DNA of 57,479 bases, taken from assembly GCA_944393225.1 (NCBI GenBank), contig CALXZK010000010.1, forward strand, positions 1 through 57,479, written 5' to 3'. Source of the DNA: an uncultured Alphaproteobacteria bacterium (GTDB lineage: Bacteria > Pseudomonadota > Alphaproteobacteria > RF32 > CAG-239). Of the stretch, positions 10,218-18,809 are shown in pieces. Position 1 is the first letter of the stretch, and each line of letters begins with the position of its first letter. The notes beneath the pieces were generated by a model. It worked only from the letters and a program-made list of their open reading frames with translations, did no database searches and was not told the DNA's origin. Made by a program: the position numbers and the translations under genes.

Positions 10218-13202
10218 TTACCAAAGTCCGGTGTAATTCAAGTAAGGGTCGTTATAGTTTGTCGAACTGCCACTTTTATCTTGATATCTAATGTTGCCCA
10301 TACTTTGTTCGTGCGGTAAATATGGATCAACATATTTTGTTGAAAATCCGCCGTTTTTTCTATCAAAATAACAATAAATTGTAGCAATAGCCGACAGCTC
10401 TTCCCTTCTTACCGGAAATAGATTCCAGATGATGGTGTTAGCTGTAATACTTGCTCCAGATGGAATTGCACCAATTGCTCGAGCATATGATTCATATGTT
10501 ACGGCTGGGTAGATGAAGCCCATAATACCATGCCAACCTTGGAATTTACCAGATTTGGTTTTATAAGCCTTTAATGTGGTGTTTAACCATGTATTAATCT
10601 GAAATGTATATGGGGTATTCAACATTTCAGCCCAATATGGCGGTTTAGACTGAGCTGTTCCGTCAATAGCAAAGTTTAGACCGCTGTTTGCATCGGTAGG
10701 ATAGTTATCTGTTACAACAACCAACGGTGATGATGTCTTGGTATAAGTCGAAGCAGCATCTTTAGCAAAACCGATTGATACTTTATCACCTCTGGGGTCT
10801 GCACGGAAGTTTAAATCACGATATTCTGCGTCTCTGTCACTGTTCGTAACCGGAACACCTGCTTGAGCCATTGCAAAACGGATAGGCGTGATGGTTGCAA
10901 CTTGAGCGTATCCCGGAGGGCAGTTCGGAGTTGGAATGAAACCTAACCAAGGAGATGTATCGCAGCGTGTATCTGTTCCACATTCGCTTAAACCAGCCAG
11001 AGTTAATCCGTTCCATGTAATATCTGAGTTTGTCCAGTCAACATTTCCTTTATAGGTATTATCCAAAACATAAATACCTTTGTTAATGAAGTCCGGCAAA
11101 ATATCACTTAAACGGGCGCCGCCGCGAGACGCAAGTTTAATATCATTCATCATTGATGTGTATGCCGGATTGACTTCAAAGCTATAGCTGTTGGAGGTTC
11201 CATCAGGAGAAACACCGTCAATGTTAGCAAGATTGCTTACTAATCTATCGGCTTTAATGTAGCCCATAGGATTGCTTTTATTTGTAGCTGCATCAGTGTT
11301 GCGGTCAATCTCAATGACACCTTTGCGCATGTGAATTGTACCACGACCATTGTCAATGGTAGATCCATTTTGGTTCGTTTTACTGATGGTTAAAATATTT
11401 TGTGTGCCATCGTAGACCGAAACATCTGCAGTGAATTGAGCTTGAGGCTCATTGCTTGTATTAGCATAGAATTTTGCAACTTGTTGGTCATTTGTTGCAA
11501 ATTTGGTATAACCTTGTTTTGATTCAATTTGGTTCTTATCATTGGCATCTTTAACAAGGAAAGAACTGCTGGTATCTTTAAATCTGACCGTTGCTCCCGT
11601 TTCATCAGCAGCCAAACCAATACCGCCACGGGTAGCGTCATATCTACCGGCAACAAATTGTTTGGCAACGGTTGCGTTTGCCTTCGTATTATTTACATCA
11701 AAAATTTTCTCATCAGCAGAATTATTTACAACCAATTGGGCATTGACCGTAACATTACCTGTTGTTTCTGCTACGTTTAAGCCGTATTTGTTGGTGCCAT
11801 TGATATGTCCTGCTTTAAAGTTCTTTTCAACGTTTAAGTTATCTATAGTGGCGTTTCCATAAACGCGTAAGTTGGCATTTTTAGCTTCTGTACCAATGTT
11901 TACGTCGCGTGTGTTCAGAACATTCAATGTCTCATCATAAAAATGAGCTTCCGTATCATTTGCCGTAAAACCTCCGTTTGCAGCAGAGATATCTCCGGTA
12001 ATGTGTGTGTATCCGGCAATGTCTGTATTACCTTCGGGAGAAATCATGACATTCTTTTCCATGAAGGATACCAAACCTTCATTTGCATTAAGAACGGTTT
12101 TGCCGTTTTTTCCGGTTAATTTAACGTATGGGGTTGTTCCTTCATTGTTGACGTTGAATTTGCCACTTAATGCTTTGATGCTTCCGATGTCTCCTTTTAC
12201 TAAAAATTGAGCATCAGCCTCGGTGTTACCCGTACCGACATATAAGGCTTGTTTGTGTTGAGCATAGCCTGATTCTGCGATGAAGTTTTCTTCAGCAGCT
12301 TTTAATGTGGAATCAATCAAGCCTTCTCCGTCAACATGGAGAAGTGCATTATCAGCACCGGTTTGAGCTTTGATATTGATGGTATCGTTGTTGGTGTTAC
12401 CTGCCGCAATTAAGTTAACAATTTGGTTGATGTCATTGCCGGCCATGGACAATGTCGTTTCCATTGTATTATATTCTGGACGACCCGGAACTTCTACGCG
12501 GTGTAAAACGTTTTTACCACCGGCAGTACCATCGGCAACAGCTTCCAAAGAAGTTGCCACAATACTACCATCGGCAATACCGCCACTGTTGGGCAAGTCT
12601 GCTTTATCAATTTCCCATACGCCTTGAACACCGGTTGCTTTTTCTCCATCATAGAAACCACCGTTGGTGCCAATCATAGAGGCAATACGAGAAGAGCGGA
12701 TACGTGACATATCCGGGTTGCCCGAATTGGGTTTTGCAACCATAACTGTGGTCAAGGCTTTTCTTTCACCGGAAGGATCACGGGTTTGTTTGATGACAAC
12801 TTGGAAATCTTCAAACATTTTTCCTTGTGCTTTAAAGCCTAAAGGTAAGTAATCACGGAAGTGTTCAATGTTAATAGGGGTTGTCGTTTTGGCTGTAGTA
12901 TCAGAATCACTTGCACCAAAATTAAAGTCGCCGTAATTTACGGATTTATCCGAACTAGCCGAGTTAGATGTTACTGTGCCGCCGGATGTAATGGTTACAT
13001 AGTTATCTCGCAAATAATTATCTATGGCATTTACGATTGTTCTAACTTGGCTGGCAGCATTGATATCTTGCATTTCATTGGTTCTTTCTGCCGCTTTTTT
13101 ATAGATAACGGGAGTAACCATTGAAATCAGACCAAGCATAGCAATGGCTTCCACCATCATGCTACCCTTTTGGGTCCGTAATTCGTTTATTTTTCTTAAC
13201 AT
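10218..13202 (-). CDS. Giant prepilin-like protein, PilV/tip-adhesin type
   Basis: The 994-residue product begins with a type IV prepilin-like leader. A short basic stretch ending in KG is followed by SMMVEAIAMLGLISMVTPVIYK, with Glu five residues after the cleavage Gly as in classical pilins, and then a long helix. Residues ~60-250 look like a pilin globular domain. Residues ~250-720 are a Thr/Asn/Asp-rich, beta-prone stretch of loosely repeated units (for example NATIDNLNVEKNF, NGTNKYGLNVAETTGNVTV), like phage tail fibres. The C-terminal ~270 residues carry several Cys and the motif CPPGYAQVATITP, reminiscent of PilV tip adhesins of conjugative thin pili. Major pilins are ~150 residues, so this is more likely a tip adhesin or surface fibre. 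A terminator follows. I saw no prepilin peptidase, pilus ATPase or shufflon recombinase in the window. Confidence 0.6.
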   Translation of the reverse strand: MLRKINELRTQKGSMMVEAIAMLGLISMVTPVIYKKAAERTNEMQDINAASQVRTIVNAIDNYLRDNYVTITSGGTVTSNSASSDKSVNYGDFNFGASDSDTTAKTTTPINIEHFRDYLPLGFKAQGKMFEDFQVVIKQTRDPSGERKALTTVMVAKPNSGNPDMSRIRSSRIASMIGTNGGFYDGEKATGVQGVWEIDKADLPNSGGIADGSIVATSLEAVADGTAGGKNVLHRVEVPGRPEYNTMETTLSMAGNDINQIVNLIAAGNTNNDTINIKAQTGADNALLHVDGEGLIDSTLKAAEENFIAESGYAQHKQALYVGTGNTEADAQFLVKGDIGSIKALSGKFNVNNEGTTPYVKLTGKNGKTVLNANEGLVSFMEKNVMISPEGNTDIAGYTHITGDISAANGGFTANDTEAHFYDETLNVLNTRDVNIGTEAKNANLRVYGNATIDNLNVEKNFKAGHINGTNKYGLNVAETTGNVTVNAQLVVNNSADEKIFDVNNTKANATVAKQFVAGRYDATRGGIGLAADETGATVRFKDTSSSFLVKDANDKNQIESKQGYTKFATNDQQVAKFYANTSNEPQAQFTADVSVYDGTQNILTISKTNQNGSTIDNGRGTIHMRKGVIEIDRNTDAATNKSNPMGYIKADRLVSNLANIDGVSPDGTSNSYSFEVNPAYTSMMNDIKLASRGGARLSDILPDFINKGIYVLDNTYKGNVDWTNSDITWNGLTLAGLSECGTDTRCDTSPWLGFIPTPNCPPGYAQVATITPIRFAMAQAGVPVTNSDRDAEYRDLNFRADPRGDKVSIGFAKDAASTYTKTSSPLVVVTDNYPTDANSGLNFAIDGTAQSKPPYWAEMLNTPYTFQINTWLNTTLKAYKTKSGKFQGWHGIMGFIYPAVTYESYARAIGAIPSGASITANTIIWNLFPVRREELSAIATIYCYFDRKNGGFSTKYVDPYLPHEQSMGNIRYQDKSGSSTNYNDPYLNYTGLW

Positions 13203-13223
13203 AGTTTTTCTCCTCTATCTACT

Positions 13224-13994
13224 CTAATCGTAATATTTTGCTTTGTATTCATAAATGTACATTAAACACAGGTTATCTGCATTGTCTTTATTGCATTTTC
13301 GTGAAAAACCACCATTTTTAGCAATGTAATATGGAATTTCAAACATAAAATCATCTGTAACTTCGCTGTTTTCTTCATCATCAAAACCGGTTTGGTATAA
13401 ACCTTCACGGCTGCGAATGATTAATTGTTCGCATTTTTTTGTTCCGGTCGCCGTATCTTCAATATATTTTTTGCAGACAGGGTACCCAAAACTGGAATCG
13501 TAACCGATAAGCTCTTTCATGGCAGCGTTCAAATCATTATTCGGTAATCCGGTTTTGACGTTTAACCAACGTTGAGGTATAGGCATGTAGGCAACCAAAT
13601 AACGAACGGCATTATCGTCAGAACAATTTCGTGCTGTTTTAGGGTCGTTTCTGTCAATACAATAAATTTCCGTCGTTACGGTACCATCATCTTTATATCC
13701 GTATGGGAGGTAAGTTACACCTTCGCTTGGTTGTAATTGGTCTAAAGTTAGTATACCGGCGGAATATGTAATTGTATCGGAAGCTATGGTATTTCCTTCG
13801 GCATCTGTTGTGTGGGCATGGGGAGGGGTGTTCCCTCTGATGTATCTGCCGGCGGCTTGTTGTTTGATGATGAGTTTAGAGATTAAGGCACGAGCAACCG
13901 GTTCAACTTCGACAGAACGCAAATCAGCGCGGAATGTTAAGTTGAATGAGTATAAAGCGACCATGAATGTTGCCAAAATTACCCATATGTACAT
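13224..13994 (-). CDS. Membrane-anchored pilus-associated protein, possibly PilM-like
   Basis: A 256-residue protein with one N-terminal membrane helix (about residues 2-20) and no cleavage site, so the body should be periplasmic. Six of its Cys lie in three short pairs (YCIDRND..NC, VCKKYIED..KC, KCNKDNADNLC), suggesting disulfides. The layout of a membrane helix, a helix with VARALISKLIIKQQAAGRY, then a Pro/Gly-rich beta domain with LTLDQLQPSEGVTYLP resembles PilM of IncI-type thin pili, but the match is weak. It ends 21 bases before the giant pilin gene on the same strand, so the two are probably co-expressed. Likely a minor pilin or assembly partner; function inferred only. Confidence 0.5.
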   Translation of the reverse strand: MYIWVILATFMVALYSFNLTFRADLRSVEVEPVARALISKLIIKQQAAGRYIRGNTPPHAHTTDAEGNTIASDTITYSAGILTLDQLQPSEGVTYLPYGYKDDGTVTTEIYCIDRNDPKTARNCSDDNAVRYLVAYMPIPQRWLNVKTGLPNNDLNAAMKELIGYDSSFGYPVCKKYIEDTATGTKKCEQLIIRSREGLYQTGFDDEENSEVTDDFMFEIPYYIAKNGGFSRKCNKDNADNLCLMYIYEYKAKYYD

Positions 13995-14195
13995 ATTGCT
14001 TATCCTTTCCCTATTTTTCTTATGTTATCATAGGAAATCATATTTTCATAGTAAATACATATGTAATCTATGAAAAATTCACAATTTTGAAACACTTTTT
14101 CTTCTTTAATTAACATAAATCTGATAATTATTTATTAAAAAATTTTTTACATACTCAATTCTTAAAAAAAATAAAAAAAAATTGATTTTTTTTTG

Positions 14196-14224
14196 TTGGC
14201 TTATGAAATATTAAAATATATGAT
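14196..14224 (+). promoter_or_regulatory. Sigma70-type promoter for the exported unknown gene
   Basis: TTGGCT and TATGAT are separated by 17 bases in a 256-base divergent intergenic region that is very A/T-rich. The start codon with a GAGGAG ribosome site lies 26 bases after the -10 box. Confidence 0.45.
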
Positions 14225-14250
14225 ATTTTATCATTTGAGGAGTTGAGATA

Positions 14251-15027
14251 ATGATAAAAAAATTATTTATGAGTGTGGCTTTAAGCTTTTTAACCATAGC
14301 TTCTGCATCGGCAGATGATGATATTTTTGCTAATGAAGGTGTTACATCTTTTCAGCAAAATGATAATGCTTGGCGCAGACAGCAAGAACAAAAAGAAACC
14401 CAAAAGGTTCAACGTCCCCAAAAGGTTTTGGCTGAAATTAGAAATGCTATCGGTCCGGTGGCTTGGGATAATATTGCCAATGCTGAAAAAATTTTTTGCT
14501 ATGAGGTAGATAATCGCCCTGAAGATTATACAGGATATACTCTCGATTCAATGGCTATTACCGGTTTTTGCGGCGTGATTAAAAGTGAAATTAAAGAACA
14601 AGTCCTTTCTCAACTCTTTATGAATAATAAAAATGTATTGTTTAATGTAAGAGAAGAGTGTGTTATTCGTCCGCGTATTGTGTTGCGTTTTGTAAAAGGT
14701 GTAGATGCAACAGATGTCTTGTTATCTTCTCCTTGTTATTCTTTTACGGTTTATTATCCCGGCTCAGTTAATGTTTTTAACGCTAAACCGGCAGCAAAAG
14801 TGATTGATGCTTTGATTAATACCTTAGATAAAAATAAGGTCGATTTCGTTTCTCCGGCTCTGTTAAATCAACTTTTGCCGGTGGGTGTGCCTCAGACCAA
14901 AGAACAAAGAGAATTGGTGAGCAAAAAGCCGAAGGCTATTAGAAATTGGGTCGTTAAAAAGCAAGAAGAAAAGCCTAAAGAAAAAGCAGAGCCGCAAGGG
15001 TGGAATAATTTAGATTTAGGATTTTAA
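14251..15027 (+). CDS. Exported protein of unknown function
   Basis: This 258-residue protein has a clear signal peptide (MIKKLFMSVALSFLTIASASA, cleavage near residue 21) and lacks further membrane segments, so it is periplasmic or secreted. The mature part has paired Cys (FCYEVDN, GFCGVI, EECVIRP, SPCYSF) that could form disulfides; that fits the DsbA-like gene 2 kb away. The last ~40 residues are Lys/Glu-rich and end in GWNNLDLGF. I do not recognise the family. It is divergent from the pilin pair and could belong with it, but only position argues for that. A strong terminator follows. Confidence 0.7.
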   Translation: MIKKLFMSVALSFLTIASASADDDIFANEGVTSFQQNDNAWRRQQEQKETQKVQRPQKVLAEIRNAIGPVAWDNIANAEKIFCYEVDNRPEDYTGYTLDSMAITGFCGVIKSEIKEQVLSQLFMNNKNVLFNVREECVIRPRIVLRFVKGVDATDVLLSSPCYSFTVYYPGSVNVFNAKPAAKVIDALINTLDKNKVDFVSPALLNQLLPVGVPQTKEQRELVSKKPKAIRNWVVKKQEEKPKEKAEPQGWNNLDLGF

Positions 15028-15028
15028 T

Positions 15029-15058
15029 AAAAAAGCCGTCTTTCATGACGGCTTTTTT
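15029..15058. terminator. Bidirectional terminator
   Basis: A perfect stem (AAAAAGCCGTC / GACGGCTTTTT) with loop TTTCAT and T runs on both strands, placed exactly between convergent stops. Confidence 0.9.
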
Positions 15059-15059
15059 A

Positions 15060-16109
15060 TTAATGGTAAACGACCAGATTAAAGACATTTTCCAAAACAA
15101 AAAGGAAAATAAAGCAGAATAGGGCAGATATAACAGGTGTTGTTATCCAACCTAAAGCCACTTTTCCTAATAAAGACCAACGAATACCTCGTCCGCCTTT
15201 GGCAATGCCAATACCAATAACAGCGCCGATAACGGCTTGAGAACTTGATACCGGAACCAGCGGAAGAGACGGAAGTCCATGAGAATGCAAGAAGGATTGT
15301 AATCCTTGAGAGGCAAAAAGAAACAAAACCAATGACTGCGCAATAACAACAATCCAAGCAATGACAGGGGACATGAACATCACATCATTGCCAATGGTTT
15401 TGATGATTTTTTGTGAATAGGTGAAAACACCGCTGCTGATTGCCAAACCACCTATGAAGAATAGAATTTGGGTGCCGCTGAGACTAAATTTTCCAAATGA
15501 TACTTCGTGAAACGGAGCAGCATCTACAAAAACACCCATAACATTGGCGATGTTGTTGGCACCCAAGGCATAAGCTCCAAAGGCGCAGGCAGCAATCAGC
15601 CCGATGCGCGTATATAAATCTTGGCGGATAATATGAGTTTTGGAATGTTTTATCAGTTGCTTAATGAGAAAATATAAACATACGGCTAAAATTCCCGATA
15701 ATATCGGACATATAATCCACGTACTGACAATTTTAGCCAGGATGGTAGAATCTGTTGCATGATTGCTGTAACAGTTCCAGCCGACAATACTACCGACAAT
15801 GGCTTGAGTTGTTGAAACAGGAGTGCCGCTGTTAACCATCCAATAAACAGCTAAAGCAGCAGAAAGGGCAACCATGAAGGCGCCGGCAAGTTCATTAACC
15901 GAGCCGAGTTCAACAAGGGTTCGGCTGGTTCCGGCACCGCCAAAAACAGCGCCGAGAATGATGCAAATTGAAGCAATCGTGGCAGCTGTTTTAAAGCGCA
16001 ACATTTTGGTCCCGACGGCCGTTCCGAAGACATTAGCTGCATCATTGGCACCTAATGACCAACCCAAAAATAAGCCACTACTTAAAAATATAAAGTAACT
16101 TATGTCCAT
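15060..16109 (-). CDS. Inorganic phosphate transporter, PiT family
   Basis: PiT permeases take up phosphate (as metal-phosphate) driven by protons or sodium. The 349-residue protein is a short-form PiT. It carries the duplicated signature in the first repeat (GWSLGANDAANVFGTAVGTKMLRFKTA) and the second (GAYALGANNIANVMGVF), with about ten membrane helices and the SSSQAVIGAVIGIG / STTQAIVGSIVGW pair. It overlaps the upstream DUF47 gene by one base (TAATG), the usual arrangement for this transporter with its PhoU-like partner. The stop lies in the shared terminator. Identification is secure; substrate detail is from the family. Confidence 0.93.
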   Translation of the reverse strand: MDISYFIFLSSGLFLGWSLGANDAANVFGTAVGTKMLRFKTAATIASICIILGAVFGGAGTSRTLVELGSVNELAGAFMVALSAALAVYWMVNSGTPVSTTQAIVGSIVGWNCYSNHATDSTILAKIVSTWIICPILSGILAVCLYFLIKQLIKHSKTHIIRQDLYTRIGLIAACAFGAYALGANNIANVMGVFVDAAPFHEVSFGKFSLSGTQILFFIGGLAISSGVFTYSQKIIKTIGNDVMFMSPVIAWIVVIAQSLVLFLFASQGLQSFLHSHGLPSLPLVPVSSSQAVIGAVIGIGIAKGGRGIRWSLLGKVALGWITTPVISALFCFIFLFVLENVFNLVVYH

Positions 16110-16768
16110 TATATATCTCTTTTAATGGTGAAAATGAGCAGTTCATCAATACAATCTTCAGCAATATCTGCAATGTCGGCAACTTCGCTGATGATGCCGC
16201 TGAGTTGTAATTTGTTTGCCAAAGGCATATCCGAATCGAAAATTGCCTCTTTCATTTTGCCGGAAGTTAAATCGCTTTCCGATTCAATAAAATAAACTTT
16301 TTGCGAATAGTCACGAACCGTGCTGAAATCTCTGAAAAAAGCACGAGAGGCAATAGCCATATTTTCTGCACAATCGCTGACTTGCTCGCAAAGTTCTTTC
16401 ATTCGAGAGTGGTATTCAACCGGAAATTCGGGACGTTCAATATAAAATTTATAAGCCACTTCATCAAACCGATTGATGATGCTGTCTAAGTTTTCGACCA
16501 ACTCCAAAACATCTGCACGCAGGTCGGGAATTAGGTTTTGACTATATAATTTGTTTTCAATATCTCGGCGCAAACCATCGGCATCGTGTTCAATATTTTT
16601 AATTTGTTTACAAAGCTTACGATATTCTTCACTGCGTTGTTCTCTTAAAAAAACGGCAATGGCTTTTTTAAATGTCATGGCAACATCTATAATTTTATCG
16701 TGAAACAGGTCTATTTTATTTTCCAGAGCCTTGGTTTGTGAAAATAGCGATATTTTTAACTGAAACAT
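16109..16768 (-). CDS. DUF47/PhoU-like partner of the phosphate transporter
   Basis: A 219-residue all-helical protein of the DUF47 (TIGR00153) family, which is PhoU-like and is thought to regulate PiT transporters. Family features are the helix with EHDADGLRRDIENKLY and the acidic ends of later helices (EVADIADIAEDCIDELLIF) that bind metal in PhoU-like folds. The start giving MFQLKISLF is preferred because GAGG lies five bases upstream; a frame 36 bases longer begins with ATGATG without any ribosome site. Translationally coupled to the PiT gene downstream. Confidence 0.88.
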   Translation of the reverse strand: MFQLKISLFSQTKALENKIDLFHDKIIDVAMTFKKAIAVFLREQRSEEYRKLCKQIKNIEHDADGLRRDIENKLYSQNLIPDLRADVLELVENLDSIINRFDEVAYKFYIERPEFPVEYHSRMKELCEQVSDCAENMAIASRAFFRDFSTVRDYSQKVYFIESESDLTSGKMKEAIFDSDMPLANKLQLSGIISEVADIADIAEDCIDELLIFTIKRDI

Positions 16769-16868
16769 ATTGTCCTCATTATTTTTATATTCTTTCCACA
16801 TCATATAAAAAATTTTTTCAGAATTAAAGCAATTTTAAATAATTGCCCCATATTCTTTATCTTGATAG

Positions 16869-16891
16869 CGGGGAATCTATAGAGTTTCCCG
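16869..16891 (+). other. Inverted repeat in the leader of the DsbA-like gene
   Basis: CGGGGAA pairs with TTTCCCG over a 9-base loop containing CTATAG. It lies about 30 bases before the start codon and has no T run, so it is not a terminator. It may stabilise or regulate the leader; no protein or ligand is suggested by the sequence. Confidence 0.3.
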
Positions 16892-16921
16892 TAATTGTAT
16901 TAAACCTTAAGGAATACTATC

Positions 16922-17650
16922 ATGAAGAAATATAGTTCTCTTATTATTTCTGTTGTTGCGTTGATCGTTGCCGTTGTTGCTTTGGTAATGAATTTGACCT
17001 GCAACAAAAACGCTCAATCTGTTAGCGTTGAAGAAACTTTGAATAATAAACCTGAAATTATTATTCAAGCTATGCAAAATTATGAACAAAAAATGCGTGA
17101 AGAAGCTTTGGCTAACGCAAAAAAACTCATCGATGAAAACATTGATGCTTTGAACAATAATCCGGACTCTCCGACATTGGGTAATAAAGATGCAACTGTT
17201 ACCGTTGTTGAATTCTTTGACTTCTCTTGCGGATATTGCCATGCTTTGTATCCGAACTTGAAAAAAGTTATGGATAAAAATCCGGATGTTAAATATGTAT
17301 TCAAAGAAATGACATTCGTTGCTCCGGTTTCTACTTATGCTGCTAAAGCTGCTTTGGCTGCCAATATGCAAAATAAATATGCTGAAGTTTTGGATGCTTT
17401 GATGACCAATCAAGGTGCTTTGTCTGAAGCTAAAGTTGATGAATTGGCTGTAAAAGCAGGTGTTGATTTGGAACAAATGAAAGCTGACATGAATTCTGAT
17501 AAAGTTGCTCAAATTTTGAGAGATACTGCAGAATTGGCTGGCAAGATCCAAGTTAATGGTGTTCCGGCTTTGGTTATTAACGGTAAATTGGTTCAAACAT
17601 TGGACGAAGCCGTTATCCAAGCTGAAATTGATGCCGCTAAAGCTCAATAA
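16922..17650 (+). CDS. DsbA-family thiol:disulfide oxidoreductase
   Basis: The 242-residue protein has an N-terminal membrane anchor (about residues 5-24), a helical linker (about 35-80) and a thioredoxin/DsbA domain. The active site is CGYC at residues ~103-106 in EFFDFSCGYCHALYP. The helical insertion of DsbA-type proteins follows (about 130-195), and the cis-Pro loop is GVPALVI. It resembles the Com1/BdbD group and should oxidise or isomerise periplasmic disulfides. AAGGAA precedes the ATG. It is a single-gene unit ending in a strong terminator. Likely clients nearby are the Cys-rich exported proteins at 10-15 kb. Confidence 0.92.
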   Translation: MKKYSSLIISVVALIVAVVALVMNLTCNKNAQSVSVEETLNNKPEIIIQAMQNYEQKMREEALANAKKLIDENIDALNNNPDSPTLGNKDATVTVVEFFDFSCGYCHALYPNLKKVMDKNPDVKYVFKEMTFVAPVSTYAAKAALAANMQNKYAEVLDALMTNQGALSEAKVDELAVKAGVDLEQMKADMNSDKVAQILRDTAELAGKIQVNGVPALVINGKLVQTLDEAVIQAEIDAAKAQ

Positions 17651-17670
17651 GCTTTTTTAGCTGATGAAGA

Positions 17671-17699
17671 AAACTCCCGTTAAAACGGGAGTTTTTTTT
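17671..17699 (+). terminator. Rho-independent terminator
   Basis: AAACTCCCGT / ACGGGAGTTT stem with loop TAAA and eight T, 20 bases after the DsbA-like stop codon. Confidence 0.92.
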
Positions 17700-17714
17700 G
17701 CATTATATTTTATG

Positions 17715-17742
17715 TTGCAAAAGTGTTTAAATTCGCTATAAT
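17715..17742 (+). promoter_or_regulatory. Sigma70-type promoter
   Basis: TTGCAA and a consensus TATAAT separated by 16 bases. The gene starts 29 bases downstream with AAGGA as ribosome site, and one copy of the recurrent TAGACAAAA element lies between. Confidence 0.7.
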
Positions 17743-17771
17743 AGAGAAAATTAGACAAAAGGATTCTTTCC

Positions 17772-18809
17772 ATGGAAAATACGTTCGAACAATCTGCCGA
17801 TGCTCAGAAGATTTTTCAAAGCATGGATTTTTATGCCAAATATCCTAATTTTCGTTTTTTTACCGGTAAAAAGGTTTATGAATTGCATGAGCAAGTGCGC
17901 AAATTTTTGCACACAAAAGCCGCTAGTGCAGATGAACAACAAAATTTTCATGGCAATTTTATTTGGAAATTGAAAAAATATTATGGAACATCTTTCCAAA
18001 AAGAAGCAGTGGCATTGATTAATGCTAATATAAAGGAATTTAATCTCTCTGATAAGGATAAGCTGGGTTATTTTAATTATCTCTTATCAACCAAAGTGTA
18101 TCCCCATTTTTATAATTCTTTTTTTCAAAAATTGGCAGATGTCGATTTTGCCAAGAAAGAAAATAAACTGCAAGCCCAACACATATTCCACAAAATGAAA
18201 ACAATACTTGTACAAAAGCGTAAAAAGAAATCTGAATATACGGATTTGTTTCAAAAATTTGAGCCCTTTATGCAAAATGTGGCTGAACAGTCCGGACTTG
18301 TTTCTTATAAAATGTTGGGTGAATATGCCGAGGTGTATTTTGGTGCTGCTATGTATAGTGCGTATAAAGAAGTTTCTATGAAGCCTTTGCTTTCTTTAAT
18401 GCAACGCACAACAGCTATGCAAGCTAAGCAAATGCCTCAACTGTTTGAACAACAGGCAACAAGTTCTCAGCAATCGCAAATTGATAAAAAAGCGGCTTAT
18501 TTGTTGCTGAAAGCTTATCATGATTTTTCTTTGCAAAATGAAAAAGAATTACGCGCTAATCTCAATTATCATCATGCCATAACATCTATGTTTTGTGATG
18601 TGGTACAAAATTTTGATTACAGTGCCAATGATGTTAAAAATTTGCGTAAAGCGCTTGGAAGCCTCCATGGAGGAGGAGCTATGCAAGCCAGACTTTATGA
18701 ATCCGGTCTGATTATTCAACGCGCTTATAATCAATCTCATCCACGCGGTGTATCTGTGCGAAACAGAACGGTTCAAGCCGCATTTAAAGATGGCGGGCGT
18801 TGGGATTAA
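17772..18809 (+). CDS. Conserved-looking protein of unknown function, 345 aa
   Basis: I do not recognise this protein. It is predicted helical and soluble, with no signal peptide or membrane helix, rich in Phe, Tyr, Gln and Lys, and basic at the C-terminus ([19 protein letters not shown]). A small Gly-rich patch [18 protein letters not shown] lies at about 295-312. It has its own strong promoter and ribosome site, so it is surely expressed. Its stop overlaps the uvrA stop through the palindrome TTAA. Codon use looks like the neighbours'. Confidence 0.75.
   Translation: MENTFEQSADAQKIFQSMDFYAKYPNFRFFTGKKVYELHEQVRKFLHTKAASADEQQNFHGNFIWKLKKYYGTSFQKEAVALINANIKEFNLSDKDKLGYFNYLLSTKVYPHFYNSFFQKLADVDFAKKENKLQAQHIFHKMKTILVQKRKKKSEYTDLFQKFEPFMQNVAEQSGLVSYKMLGEYAEVYFGAAMYSAYKEVSMKPLLSLMQRTTAMQAKQMPQLFEQQATSSQQSQIDKKAAYLLLKAYHDFSLQNEKELRANLNYHHAITSMFCDVVQNFDYSANDVKNLRKALGSLHGGGAMQARLYESGLIIQRAYNQSHPRGVSVRNRTVQAAFKDGGRWD

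Noticed and set aside
10218..13202. Shufflon (invertible 3' segments) for the PilV-like gene.
   Set aside because: No recombinase gene, alternative 3' ends or repeated recombination sites were seen.
16843..16870. RpoH-type promoter (CCCCAT and CTTGA nearby).
   Set aside because: The elements are in the wrong order for a heat-shock promoter on either strand.
16907..17647. A 246-codon antisense frame covering the DsbA-like gene.
   Set aside because: The plus-strand protein has a clear CGYC site, ribosome site and terminator; the antisense frame has none of these.
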